Positions 47,301 to 58,736 of a stretch of 64,000 bases of DNA are shown here, in pieces. The stretch comes from Tribonema minus (taxonomy: Eukaryota > Sar > Xanthophyceae > Tribonematales > Tribonemataceae), in NCBI GenBank assembly GCA_017506865.1, contig JAFCMP010000010.1, positions 372,001 through 436,000 of the forward strand, read 5' to 3'. Below the pieces are notes generated by a model. It ran no database searches and was not told the origin of the DNA. It was given only the letters and a program-made list of their open reading frames with translations. Both the position numbers and the translations under genes were made by a program. Position 1 is the first letter of the stretch. Each line of letters begins with the position of its first letter.

Positions 47301-50300
47301 CAGCAAGTGCTGCATGTGTGCGCGTCTGCATGGTCATACAGTGAGCCGTCGTGTCAGTGGCATGATCACATGGCGCAGCAGCTAGCTCGTGTCATACCGG
47401 CGTAAGGCACGCATCAGGAGAATTGTCATTTATTTGTGAGCGAGACGATTCATGCTTGCTTTACTGCCCCATCAAAGCTGGCCAGAATTGAATCGGGTGC
47501 AGTGCGGCCGCCTCCTCATTTTGAATGCCCTCAACCTAATCACTGAGGATGCGCCTGTGTCTTATTGATTGCGCTTGTTTCTCATTTCGTTCGTCTGCCT
47601 GGTGTTTCCCTTGTCCTTCATGCATCTGCCCGCCCATCCTTGGTTCGCTGTCCCGCAATCCCGTGCTAGACCTGGTGAGCATCGCTGCATGTATGGGCGA
47701 GCAGAAAAGAGAATGCTTAGTCTGATGTGGGCATTAGAGGCGCATGACTGATCTGGTCTTATGATGTCGCAATAAGTGTGAAGGATAGACGTTGCATGCA
47801 TCAGAATAATCAACACGTTGCTTGACTTGCGTACACGAGCTCATTGTTGCATGTGGAGCAGATCAGTGCTGTGACACTGCATTGTGCAGCCCCATGGCCT
47901 CACTGTACATGATGCTGGCTTGCGGGCAGCAATGCTCATGTGCCGTCGCCTTTCAGGCTCGCCGACTCGCTACCACAACAGCCCCTACACTTGTCATACG
48001 CCAAGGCACCACCAACCTCCACACAGACAACGCTATGAGCTCACCGCCAGTCAGTTCCGCTGGCGCGCTGTCATCCGCACCGGCCTTCCTGAGCATCATC
48101 AGCGACTTACCTGCGGCATTTGCATCACAGCCATATGTATGTATGTATGTATGCATCCGCAAACCTGAGCGCTGCTGTGCGCCGCCGTCCCTGCTGCGCG
48201 CGCAGCTGCGCACCAGCGAGGTGATCGCCGAGATCCGCGCCCAGCTCAAAACGTACCAGATGAACATGCTGGCTGCGCAGCAGCTGCTGCCGCGCCTCGA
48301 GGGCCGCGTGAGGGACACTTCCGAAGTCCTGGACAAGTTCGAGGTGAGGCGCCGCACGCGCCTGTGCTTGCAGCGGCGCAATTGTCAAGAAATGCTGCGC
48401 GCGCTGGGTCAGGCGGCGGCGCACCGTTGCGTGGCTGCGGCGCTGCGCTGCGTGGAAGGTGTTTGCAGCCGCCGGCGCAGCGGCGCTCGGGTGCCATGTG
48501 CATGCGGTGTGCAAGGATGCCAGGAGTGCCAGCAGCGTCTTGACGACCCCTGTTCTGCGACTGGTACGCTTTGTATTATCTTACATTGGGCACTTGACGG
48601 TGTTGCCGTCGTGCAAGTGCCTGGCGCTTCTTGCTGCTGCTACTAGCGGCAGCCAGAAGGCGCAATCGGGGCGATGCAAAGAGAGCGCGCGGACAGTGCG
48701 CACGTTGTCAGGCGCCTAGCGCCGTCTGTAGCCATGCTTAGTCAGCGTATCGCCAGTAGTGTGCAGACGCTGCAGCCCCCTTGATCACAGCATCCCCCCC
48801 CCCCCCGCCCCCCCGCCCCCCCCCGGGGCAGGCGCTCAATGGCATGCACCAGAAGGTCATCACGCTGCGGCACCAGCTGCTGTGGGCGGGGCTCGAGGAC
48901 CGCGAGCGCACGGCGTGCAGCGCGGAGGAGCATGCGGCAGCCGTGGCGCGCTCGCTGCAGACGCGGCGCGCCAGGCTGGACGGCGTCAACGCCAAGATTG
49001 CGCAGCTGCAGGTGCGCGTTCGGCTGCGACGGATGCGCTCACCGCTGCCGCAGGCTGCGCGCCGTTACGTGCAGCAAGCGTTACCAGTGCGTTACCAGTG
49101 CGATTGTTGCGAACGCAGTGCGCAGGGCCCCGGCGCAGTGATGCAGATGTAAGCGCGGCAGCCTTGATGCCCTGAGGAACGGGGCGCGCGGAGGGCCAAG
49201 GACGCCGCCGAAAGCACTGTATGCGGACTTGCCTTGGGCTGCCGCGCATCGGTCAAATGACAAGGACGCTGTCACGCCATGACGTCGAGGAGAACTAGCT
49301 CGTGTCAGATGTGATGATTGCATCTGCTACACATATTTGTCGCTGACCATCATCAGCATAGCCGCCTCGTCGCAATGGACCACAGCAGGCAAGATGCTAC
49401 AGGGTGATGACGGTCAATGAGGCCAGCGCGTCATTGGGCAAGCGTGCGGATAAGTCGCAGCTCGCGCTTCGCAGCACCTGTAAGGGTTGCCGCTGCAGTT
49501 CACTCTGCCGCGGGCAAGATGCTGCGGCACACAGGCTTCCTGCCGCACCCCTGCGCGCGTGATCATTGTCATCACCGCCCATGTCCATGCGCCTCGCCAC
49601 AGGCAGCGCGCAGCGTGCAGGACGAGGAGGTGAACCGCTGCAGCACTGCGGCGGATGCGGCGATTGCCGAGCGGACGGCCGCGAAGGCGGCGCTGCGCGC
49701 TGCCGAGGCGCCGCTGAAGCTGGCCGTTAGCGCGGAGAAGGACGCACTCGAGCAGCAGGGCGAGCTGCGGCGCCAGAAAGCGGACATCATGAGGTGCGCC
49801 GAGCGCGCAACATTAATCTGCAGGCCGCGATTACAGGCGCCCGCTGCCAGAGCGGCGTGCGCGCGCCGCGCCGTCGGCTGCCCTGAGGCACAAGCTGGCG
49901 GTCGGGCGTTCGCATGCAGGGCCCAGGCTGCAGCAAATGCCGGCGCGGAGAGGACCCCGCACCAGCGGGTTGTCGGTTGCAGCGCTCATGGCTCGTGAGC
50001 GACGTCTAGCACACGCCGCTCTCTGTGCAGCAGTAGTCGTGCGCCGCGCCGCGCGCTGCTGCCTTCGCTGAGGCATCTACCAAATAGCTGCCCGCCATGC
50101 ACTGTGCGCACGGTTGAGCACTTAGCACCTTGCCCGTTTAGCCATGCACCCCAGCTGCTGTACACTGTACTGTGTTGTACTCCTGGTGCACTGTGCCAGT
50201 ACGTTGCGCTGTTGGTCCTTTTGCGCCCGCGCGACCTCTCGCTCACCGCACGGCCCGCCGACCGCGTGCGTGCGCGCGCACGCGCGCCGCACAGGCAAAT

Positions 50301-53300
50301 CAAGGAGGAGCGCCGCGTTCAGCTGAGTGCTGCCACGAACGACGAGGAGAGGCGCCTGCTGCAGCGCACGGCCGAGCTGGATCAGACGCTGGAGCGTCTG
50401 GACCGGGAGCTCGAGCAGCTGGGGACAGACGGCGTGGCGGCGGACGCGGAGTTGCAGGCGCAGCGCGAGATTGGCCATGTCGCCGCAGCCCGTCTGAAGG
50501 TGAGCTGCGTCGCACGCTGCGCGCTGCTGCGGTGCCTGTCAGCCTTGCTGCGTTGCGCGGCTGCGTCAGGCGGCGGGCGCGCTGCCGCCAGCGTCCTCGT
50601 GCGCGGAGGCGCTGTTGCCCGATGCAGAAGGCCGCGGCAGTGGCATCAGTAGCAACAGGCGTCCTGACGGAACTGACACTCTACGTCAACTGCTGCGCCG
50701 TCATTACCTAGCGCCAGTTCACCAGCGTCCGGCTCGCAGTGATGGGTCTTGAGCCTGCTGCTGCTGCCGCTGCAAGTCCTTCACAAAGTGCAAAGTAGCC
50801 AGTGGGCTCAGGCTCGTCAGAGGCACCCTGTGTGTTGCTGATCACGCCGCTGCATGTGTGCACACGCGCCTGGAATGCCGAATGGCGAGGACTATTCAGC
50901 TGCTCGCAATAGCGTGCCGCCGCCGCGGTAGCACCGCCGCTTTGACCGTGCTCACGCGCCGCCTTCGGCGCCGCCGCCGCCGCGCCAGGCCGTGCAGATC
51001 GAGAAGGAGCGCGCGGAGGGGTGGCTGCGCGAAATGGACGGGCAGCGCGGCGACCCGCTCGCCGCGTTCGGCAGGGGCATCCTGAACGTCGTGAGGGCCA
51101 TGACGACCACGCACGCGGCGCGCTTCCGCGAGGCGCCCGTCGGCCCCATCGGCGCGTACATCAAGATGAAGCCGGTGAGCACGGCGCTCGCTCGCGTGCG
51201 CTGCGCTGCTGCTGTTGTGCAGTCGTGGTTTGGCGCGGCCCACGAGCGCGTCAGTGTCTGCGTGCCTGCGAGTGTTCGCACAACTGTCGCATGCATGCTG
51301 AGAGCTCGACTTCACTTTTCCCTGTGTTACTGGTCACTTTCAACGTTGCAACGTTGCTGTCTGCGCCACTTGATAGAGTGCTTGACACAGATGCTGAGCG
51401 CTGCATGCAGTTCTGGAACGTCAAACGAACGTTGATGGGACTCACAGCTGCGAGCGTATGTGCATTTCCGCTGCTGCCGCCGCGCGCGCGCAGGAGCACC
51501 AGCACTACGCGGCCATCGTCCAGGAGCACCTGGACAAGCTCCTGACGGGCTTCATCGTCACGTCGCAGGCGGATAAGAACGCGCTCATGGACATCATACG
51601 CAAGGCGCAGGACCTGCGCAGCGCGCCGTCCGTCTACATCATCGGGTGCACGGGACAGCGCCACCGCACGCCCGTCTTTGAAGGCGTCCTGCAGATGAGC
51701 GAGATGATCAAGGTGGAGCGCACGGACGTGTTCAACGTGCTGGTGGACCACAGTGGCATTGAGCGCTCGCTCGTCGCGCCGGACAAAGGAAGCGCGGAGC
51801 GCCTGCTGCAGGGCACCAGGGGGCACCAGCAGCTCGTGCACGGCGCCAAGGACGTCTTCTATCCGCAGGTGCGTGGCGCCGCCCGAGCAGAGGGGGCCAC
51901 CCCCCTCTTGACGGCACGCGCAGAAGCGCACGTTAGTAGTGTTGTGTCGCGTGCCGCTGCCTGAAGGCCTCATGCACGGGGAGGGCGTCGTTGTTGCGGA
52001 AGGAGGTCCTCTAACCGCAGGCGTGTGGCACCGCTCCATGCAGGGGGCGCGCGCACGCCGACAGGCCATGTGAAGCGCTCGTTGGCGGCGCTTCACCTGC
52101 CCCTGTCTGACGACCGCATGCAGGAGGGTGTTATTGTTGCGGAACCGCGCGCCAAAGTTGCCTCGCCTGACCTGACGCTGTTTGAAGACCCGGTGCAACC
52201 GTCGAGCTAGCCAGGGCACAGATCAGCCGATACGCATGTGAGGTTCATGCGCTGGTTGCATGTCGACGTGACTGCGTGGATGTACCCACTAGAGAGTGCG
52301 GCGAGTCACCCGTCGCGTCCGCCGCTGTTGTGCACACGCAGGCCGCTGGCCCCAACGGGGCGGGACGCGGCCGCTGGGAGCGCCTGAACACGCGCAACGG
52401 CAACGCGTCCGTGAAGATGAACATATCGCTCAACGCGCGCCCGCTGCTGGCGGTGGACATGGAGCAGCAGCGGCGCAACGTTCAGCAGCAGCTGGAGGGG
52501 ACCGCGGCGGAGTACACGGAGGCAAAGTGAGCATGTAGGCGCCTGCTGCACTTCACCGTGAACCTGCGTGGCCTCGAGCCGCTTTGCGAGCACTTTTGTA
52601 AGACGCTATGCATGTCTTCAGATGTCTGCATACCTCTCTGTCTCTGCCCAGGCCTTGGAAGGCAGCCCGGGTGAGCGTGCATGTGCGTGCGCGCTGCCGT
52701 CGAGCAGCACTGAGCTGTGCCACCAGCTGCATCGGGCACTAAAACTGCGGAAGCGCGGCGGATGCCGCCTCGTGCTGCTGCCCTGACCCTGCAGCTGCTG
52801 CTCGCTTATGCCCCTGCTCTCCCGGGCGCGAGCACGACGGCCTGCTGGCGCAGTTCAACGTCCTCAAGCAGCGCTCGGACGCTGCTGCGCGGCGGCAGGC
52901 GCAGCTCTCGCGCGAGCGCTTCGCGGCCGTGCGGCAGCGCGACAAGGCGCAGCGCCGCCTGGAGGAGGTCCAGTCCGCGCGCCGCCCCGCGAACGACGTC
53001 GCCGACCTCGAGGCCGAGAGCGACGCCATCGCGGAGGTGCGTATGGTGCGCGGCGCCTGTGTGTGTGTGTGTGTATGTTTGTGTGTGAGAGAGACGCTCG
53101 GCTGCGCTGCGTCACAGCGCGTGACTGCGCGAGAGCGTCCCTGTGCGGGTGCATACGTGTGCCGAATCACGCGCCTGCCGCGCTGACGAACGCTGCCGTG
53201 CGCGCTGAGCCGTCCTGAGCTAGCGCGCCAGTCTCCAACCTCATCCCCGGGGGGGGGTTAGTTGCCTGGCAGACTTGCATGCGCGAGGCCGTTGCATTAC

Positions 53301-56300
53301 ATCGCGCATCGTTTTAGTTGCCGTCTTAACTGCCGCTGGCACGGCCAAAGCAGCAGCACGAGAACCCTAGCAGGTGTGCTGGCCTTGCACCTCTGCCGCG
53401 CCGCCGCCCGTCACCGACCGCGTGTACCGGTTTACCATGTGCCATCGCCCACTGCGGCAGCGTCACCGCGCACACACACATGCGCGCCCCTGCGCCCACT
53501 GCTGCTGCGCAGTGCATCGATGAGCTGGCGCGCAAGGCGGAGGCGGCGGCGGCGGAGCGCATGCAGGCGCAGGCGGCGGTGCGCCCGCTGAAGGCCGCTT
53601 TTGAGGCGGCGGAGCGCGCTCTCGGGGCTGAGAGCGCCGCGCTTGAGGCGATGGGCCCAGACATTGAGGCTGCGGAAGAAAAGGCAGACAGGTGGGGCCG
53701 CGGGCGTTGTCGCGGCGGCGGCCGCGCGCGAAACGGGCGCGTTCCGCTGAGCTCACGCCCATCCGCTCGCACAACGCGCTAGCAGTCGTAGCCCTTTACA
53801 GGACTTAGATGGGCGTGAACGGTTTTAGGCGCGCGTTTACGGCGCCGGGGGCGTTCATCTCAGTGGTTTGAACCGCGCTTTGTGTGCCGGTCAGCGTGCC
53901 ACGCCGCTCACCCTAAGCTGACCGCATCAGTCGAGAATGTCAGTTGTAGTGAGTGAGGATGGCGCGACACAGCTGGCAACGCAGGCTACATGTGTGCGCC
54001 ATGCGCGACAGGAGCCACGCAGTCAGCTGCCGTAGGCTGGCAGCGCACCACAGCGTCGCCAGGGCCCGCGCAGCCTTTGCAATGGCAGCTCGCATTCCCT
54101 CGTCGCCGCACATGCTGACCGCGCATCGCGCTTGTTATCTCGCAAATCAGGGCCGCAAAGGTTGCGGCAAAACTTGTGCGGCACATTGGCGAGACGGAAG
54201 CGGCGCTGGCGGCGGCGCAGGAGGCGGCGGCGGCAGCGCGCGCCGTCGCGGCGCAGACGCTGGAAGCAGTGAGCGCTGCCACGCGCGCGCGGCAGCCGGA
54301 CTGGGACGGCGAGCCCATGCGTGTGGGCAAGAGCCAGCAGCAGGTGCGTGGGCTGCGAGGGTGCACTCCAATGGGGGGGCGTCACAGCTGCGCCAAGGCT
54401 TAGTCAGGCGCTGTCTGCTGATGGCGCCGCGGGCCTGGAGGGGGGGGGGTGGGGGGGGGGGGGAGGGTAGGGTGTCAGGTTGTGGACACGGCAGGGCACG
54501 GCTTGTGCGACTTGGTGCCTGTGCCCATGTATGTGTTTGTGGCCCTGCGTTGTGCTTTCCGCGAGGTCAGTGTGCGGCAGGAGCGTGCTGCGTGCGCAGC
54601 AGCGCGCAACTCGTCGATTCGGAATGGATGCCATCCAGCACAACGGGGTGTCAAAGTCGGCCAAGCTTCGTGGCATGGCCGCGATGACGCCTGCGCCGAC
54701 GCCGCGTGGGCATCGTGCAGCTGCCCGAGGAGCGAACACGTGGCGTCTAGCGCTGCCTCGCCTCGCGTTGCACCAAACACTGGCAGGTCGACCAGCACTT
54801 CCAAGCTCTTTTGCCGCCGCAACATGCCCGGTTGTAAGCGCACGTCTCTCGCTCTCACCCGGTGCGGTGCACCTGCCGCCACTGCCGCCGTTGCCGCGCA
54901 CAGATTGCGACGGTTCTGCGCCACACGGAGGAGCTGATTGCGAAGGAGGCGGAGCGCCACGATGTGGGCGGCATGACGCACGATGCTGCAAAGGCTCAGC
55001 ACACGGCGGCGGTCGCCGAGCTGCTGGACAAGCGCGATGCGATAAAAGCGGCTAAAGCCATGTGCAAGACTCTGGCCGCGTCGGCGACGCACCGGCTGCA
55101 GCGCTGGACGCAGTTCCGATCGTGAGTGCGGGTGCGCTGCTGCTGCTGCTGCTGCGACAGTGATTTATTGCGCCACTGGCGCAGTCTAGGAGGGTATATA
55201 GAAGTACACTTGGGCAAAGTCGACGCGACCGGTCAGAATGTTGTAGGGAGGGAGGGGGGGGGAGGGGCTGATGCTGGCAGCGGCCGCACTTGCGCTCGCA
55301 CTCGCGATACATCGTGTGTCGTGCAATGGTCGCTCCGATTGGCGTGGAGCTTTGCGTTACTGTCGCATGTTACACGTGTGCTGTGCTGGCGGTGTCAGCA
55401 TCAAGCATGTGTTCGGCATGCAGCGGCGGCACCCGGCATCACATCCGACCGGTGACTTGCCTGCGTCGTCGCTGTCGGCGTGCTGATGCGTGCTGCCTCT
55501 GCGCCGGTGCGGTGTCCATCCGCTCGCAGCTTTGTCAAGCGCAGCACATCACGCAGCTTCGAGGCGTGCATGAACGATCACAGCAAGTACGGGAAGGTGA
55601 AGTTTGATGACGTCGCCAAGACGCTGAGCATCGTCGTCCAGCAGGAGAATCTCGACAGAACCACCACGAGCAGGGTCGTCAGGCAAGTGCGCAGTGCGCA
55701 TGTGAGTGGCGCCGCGGCGCGTGGCGCATCCGCCGTTGCGTGCGCAGTGCCAGCGTGGCAGAATCTCACACAAGGTTTGGTGCATGGTATTCGGAGAATG
55801 CGGACCCACCAAAGGCGTCGGCTGACTGACGACACGTGAGGCAGACAGGTGACGGCAATTGTTGGCTGAGCCGTACCACATGATTGCATGCAAGTCTCTG
55901 CGCTCCTGCCGCTGATGCTGAAATTTGCAGAGGCGCTTGCTGACGCGCGCGCGGCACGAGCACCGTCATCATGCGGCAGTCTTACTCATGCTGTATATGC
56001 GCTGACCATCGGCCTTGAGCAGTGCTGCGAGCCGCTAGCAGCGCCAGTCGCCCCTGCATGTTCCTCGCCCGCAAGCCGCAACGCTCACCGCCGCCGCCCG
56101 CGCGCCGCCGCGACGCGCAGCAACATGAGCGGCGGCGAGCGCTCCACGGCGACGCTGGCGCTGCTGCTGGCGCTGGGCACGTGCGCCGAGAGCCCGTTCC
56201 GCGCGATGGACGAGTTCGACGTCTTCATGGACGCGCAGGCGCGCCGCGTCGCCATCGCGCAGCTCATCGCGCACGCGCGCACGCAGCGCCAGCGCCAGTT

Positions 56301-57148
56301 CATCTTCATCACGCCGCAGGACCTGAGCGGCGTGCGGGTGCGTGCCGCGGTGGCGCCGCCGCCGTGCCTCGCCGCTGAACACTGCCGCTTTTGAGTGATG
56401 GTCGCATCCGCTAGTTATGTAGATCTGTTGTGGGTGCTAGAAGGTCCAGCTCGTGCCGCACGGTGTCACGATGTGCCCTGGATGCTGATAATTTCATTGA
56501 GTCACCTTCGCCTCATCAATTGAGATTGAATGCGCCGGTGGCTTTCTGAGGGCCTGACCCTCACCAGTGCATGTAAGCAGAGCAACGGCACAGCATAGGT
56601 TGGAAGTGGCTGGAGAGCCCGTGACAAGCACAAGTCGTGCTATCGATGCATTGGCACCGACTGGCTCAGGCAGCTTGTCAGCAAGTACTGAGTGCCCCCC
56701 ATCGCTGAAGGGGGGGCTAACGTTAGCGGATACTGTATGGATTTAGCCTCTGAGGGGCGTGCAGTCAAATGCTTGCATGTGTGCGCATCAGAGTACCGCA
56801 GGGCGCGCGCGGGGGGGGGGGGGGGGGGGGGGGGTCTGGCTTGCGCGTGATGCAAATGCGCATTCTCTGTGGGGCACCTGCACCAGCCTGATTACCCGAC
56901 AGGACGTCGGTGTGGAGTACTTGCATGTTATGGCATCGGTAATGTCATTGTCTTCAGCAAGAGTCACGAGGGCGTAGGTGACAGCATACCCTTCTGCAGC
57001 CGCTCAATGTTGATCCAGCTGCTGGTTGGCTCTTGCGTGTGCTGGCCGCGCGCAGACTGCTCCGGACCTGAGGATCTTCAAGATGCCGGATCCCAGGGCG
57101 GCACAACAACAACAACAGCGCACACTGGACGAAACGTTGGCTGGCTGA
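44364..57148 (+). CDS. SMC6: SMC6, copy 1 (SMC5/6 complex ATPase)
   Basis: ATPase arm of the SMC5/6 complex, which acts in recombinational repair and chromosome segregation. Exons: 44364-44600, 44719-44797, 45085-45350, 45896-45929, 46385-46478, one unresolved microexon, 48206-48343, 48832-49011, 49603-49793, 50295-50499, 50998-51174, 51494-51868, 52342-52526, 52826-53036, 53513-53691, 54151-54343, 54904-55121, 55530-55682, 56121-56337 and 57056-57148; roughly 1,140 residues. Walker A GINGSGKS is at residues 100-107 after the SMC6-typical NFMCH. The hinge (PVGPIGAYIKMKP, VYIIGCTGQ) lies between two coiled-coil arms. The signature NMSGGERS and Walker B MDEFDVFMD are intact. The tail reads TAPDLRIFKMPDPR. 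Two oddities: no AG precedes exon 52826, and the intron at 55683 starts with GC. Phase arithmetic requires a small exon of 3n+1 nt between 46478 and 48206. Confidence 0.92.
52200..52341 (+). other. Intron block conserved between the two SMC6 copies (copy 1)
   Basis: The 140 bp before exon 52342 match the segment before the equivalent exon of copy 2 (63862-64000, minus strand) almost base for base. Shared stretches include CTAGCCAGGGCACA, CGCATGTGAGGTTCATGC and ACTAGAGAGTGCGGCGAGTC. A one-base indel (CCC versus CCCC at about 52285) breaks any common reading frame, so it is probably non-coding. Confidence 0.85.
56811..56834. repeat. Poly-G run of 24
   Basis: Uninterrupted G run in the last intron of SMC6 copy 1. 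It is on the sense strand, unlike the C-runs that act as polypyrimidine tracts elsewhere. Confidence 0.9.
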
Positions 57149-58736
57149 TCTCTGCAGTTGTACAATGTATCATATATGTGTAGAGGAGGGAGTGGCGTTG
57201 ACATGTCTCGCAAGGGAATGCTCCAAGAGTGTAAATGTTGGGCCATTGCAGGATGCCATAAGGCCCGCGGAGCATACGGTTGACTGTACATCATAGATGC
57301 ACGTATGGTCAGCGCGTTCGCAAGCGCAGTGTCGCATGTTGGTGTAAATCAATCAATGGGCTGAGTGGCGATGCCAGCTCTCTTGACAAATGAGACGAGC
57401 CACAACATGGAGGCGACAACAACAAATGCTTTGCATTTGGGCGCCAATGGCTTCTTCATTGCCATTGTTCACTTTTACCTGCGTTGGAACTCTTGCTAGT
57501 GTCGGTTGCTTGGTGTGAGCCTGCAAGCAATTTTCAGGCACGTTCACCTGTGTTCAAAAATAGGAGCGGCAAGTAACTGGGCGGCAAAAGACGATACTGC
57601 ATCAGGGCCGTTCTCCGTATGTTGGCAACTGGCTCCCAGCGCAGACAGAGTGCGCCTTAGCGCAGACAGAGTGCGCCTAAGCGCATCCCGTTCCCAGCAC
57701 CAAACTACAGCTACCACTACCACTACTACGCACCCTCCCCTGGCAGTTGCGTACCTAACTCCCTCAGGCCCCCCCGGCCCATGCTGTACAGACGTCGACA
57801 CTAATGTCATGGTAGGTTACCTTTCGACCCATTCCGAAGCGCTGACATGTCGCGCTTGCTGCAGGAGCTAATGTCCGCATGTCACGCTTGATCACAATGC
57901 TCAACGCCCTTTTGAGGGCTTTATGTACCATCTTACCACAAACGAGCAAATGCTCAACGATTTTACCCACCTTGTGACATGTATATTCAAGAGTTTACTC
58001 GAATTGATTTGAGGCCAAACGATTCCTTCTCACAAAAAGCAACGGCCATTTGCATGCAAAAATGTCACGATGCCAACATCACTTGAACCACCACCAATCA
58101 GCCAATCGCTGCTTCTGTTTTCACAAGGCACCTGGACAAGTTGATTAGTCAGTGCCGCGTTCATGCACATACACTTGATGAGTGGACGTCTTGAGAGCAT
58201 GCAAGGCGGCGAGCAGGTGCCAGAGCACCAGGCAGCACTGGTGCAAAAGATGCGGCACCGCTAAAGTGCGAGTCGTTGCACCGTACAACGCTTGCCCATT
58301 GAGACAGGCAATTATTATCATAAATGCACCGGCCGGGCACTACAGAGCGCGACAGGACAGTTGATACTCAGTGATGGTATACTTTCATTTACTTGCTAGC
58401 ACGCGCTCTCAACCGCTGAGCTGCAAAGCAGTCAATGGGGCTGCGTTCAACCACTGCCGGCTCATGGCCTGCCGCGGAGCCCTCGAACCCTGCCTCGGCA
58501 CGAGGACACAAACAACTTATGCAGCAGACTTACAACGACGTGACTGCCTACTATGGCTGCGCCCGCCTCGAACTGGGCAGTTGGCAGTGGGTGCTGGCAG
58601 GTGCCATTGCTCTCAGCGGGCAGGCGCCATACGCATTGTCCAGGGTGACCTGCCCCTGAGGCGAGTTACAAAGGCAGGCAGGGCTCCGCGCTGCGGTCGC
58701 GACTTGCGCGGCGCGGCAGACGCTCGGGCGATAGAT
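57149..58736. other. Convergent spacer between the two SMC6 genes
   Basis: Spacer of 1.6 kb holding both 3' UTRs. A two-copy 21-bp tandem repeat (AGCGCAGACAGAGTGCGCCT) lies at 57639-57680. I see no coding segment, and the two gene ends show no mutual similarity beyond the last exons. Confidence 0.6.
57639..57680. repeat. Two-copy tandem repeat, period 21 bp
   Basis: GCGCAGACAGAGTGCGCCT is repeated directly, the two units differing only by T/A at the junction; it lies between the convergent SMC6 genes. Confidence 0.85.

Noticed and set aside
48131..48155. GTATGTATGTATGTATG as a telomere or regulatory repeat
   Set aside because: A short tetranucleotide microsatellite inside an SMC6-1 intron, with nothing to support a function.
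52276..52341. Extending SMC6-1 exon 52342 upstream because the frame is open and similar in copy 2
   Set aside because: A one-base indel puts the two copies in different frames a little further upstream, and a good acceptor (CACACGCAG) fits the phase from exon 51868; treated as conserved intron.
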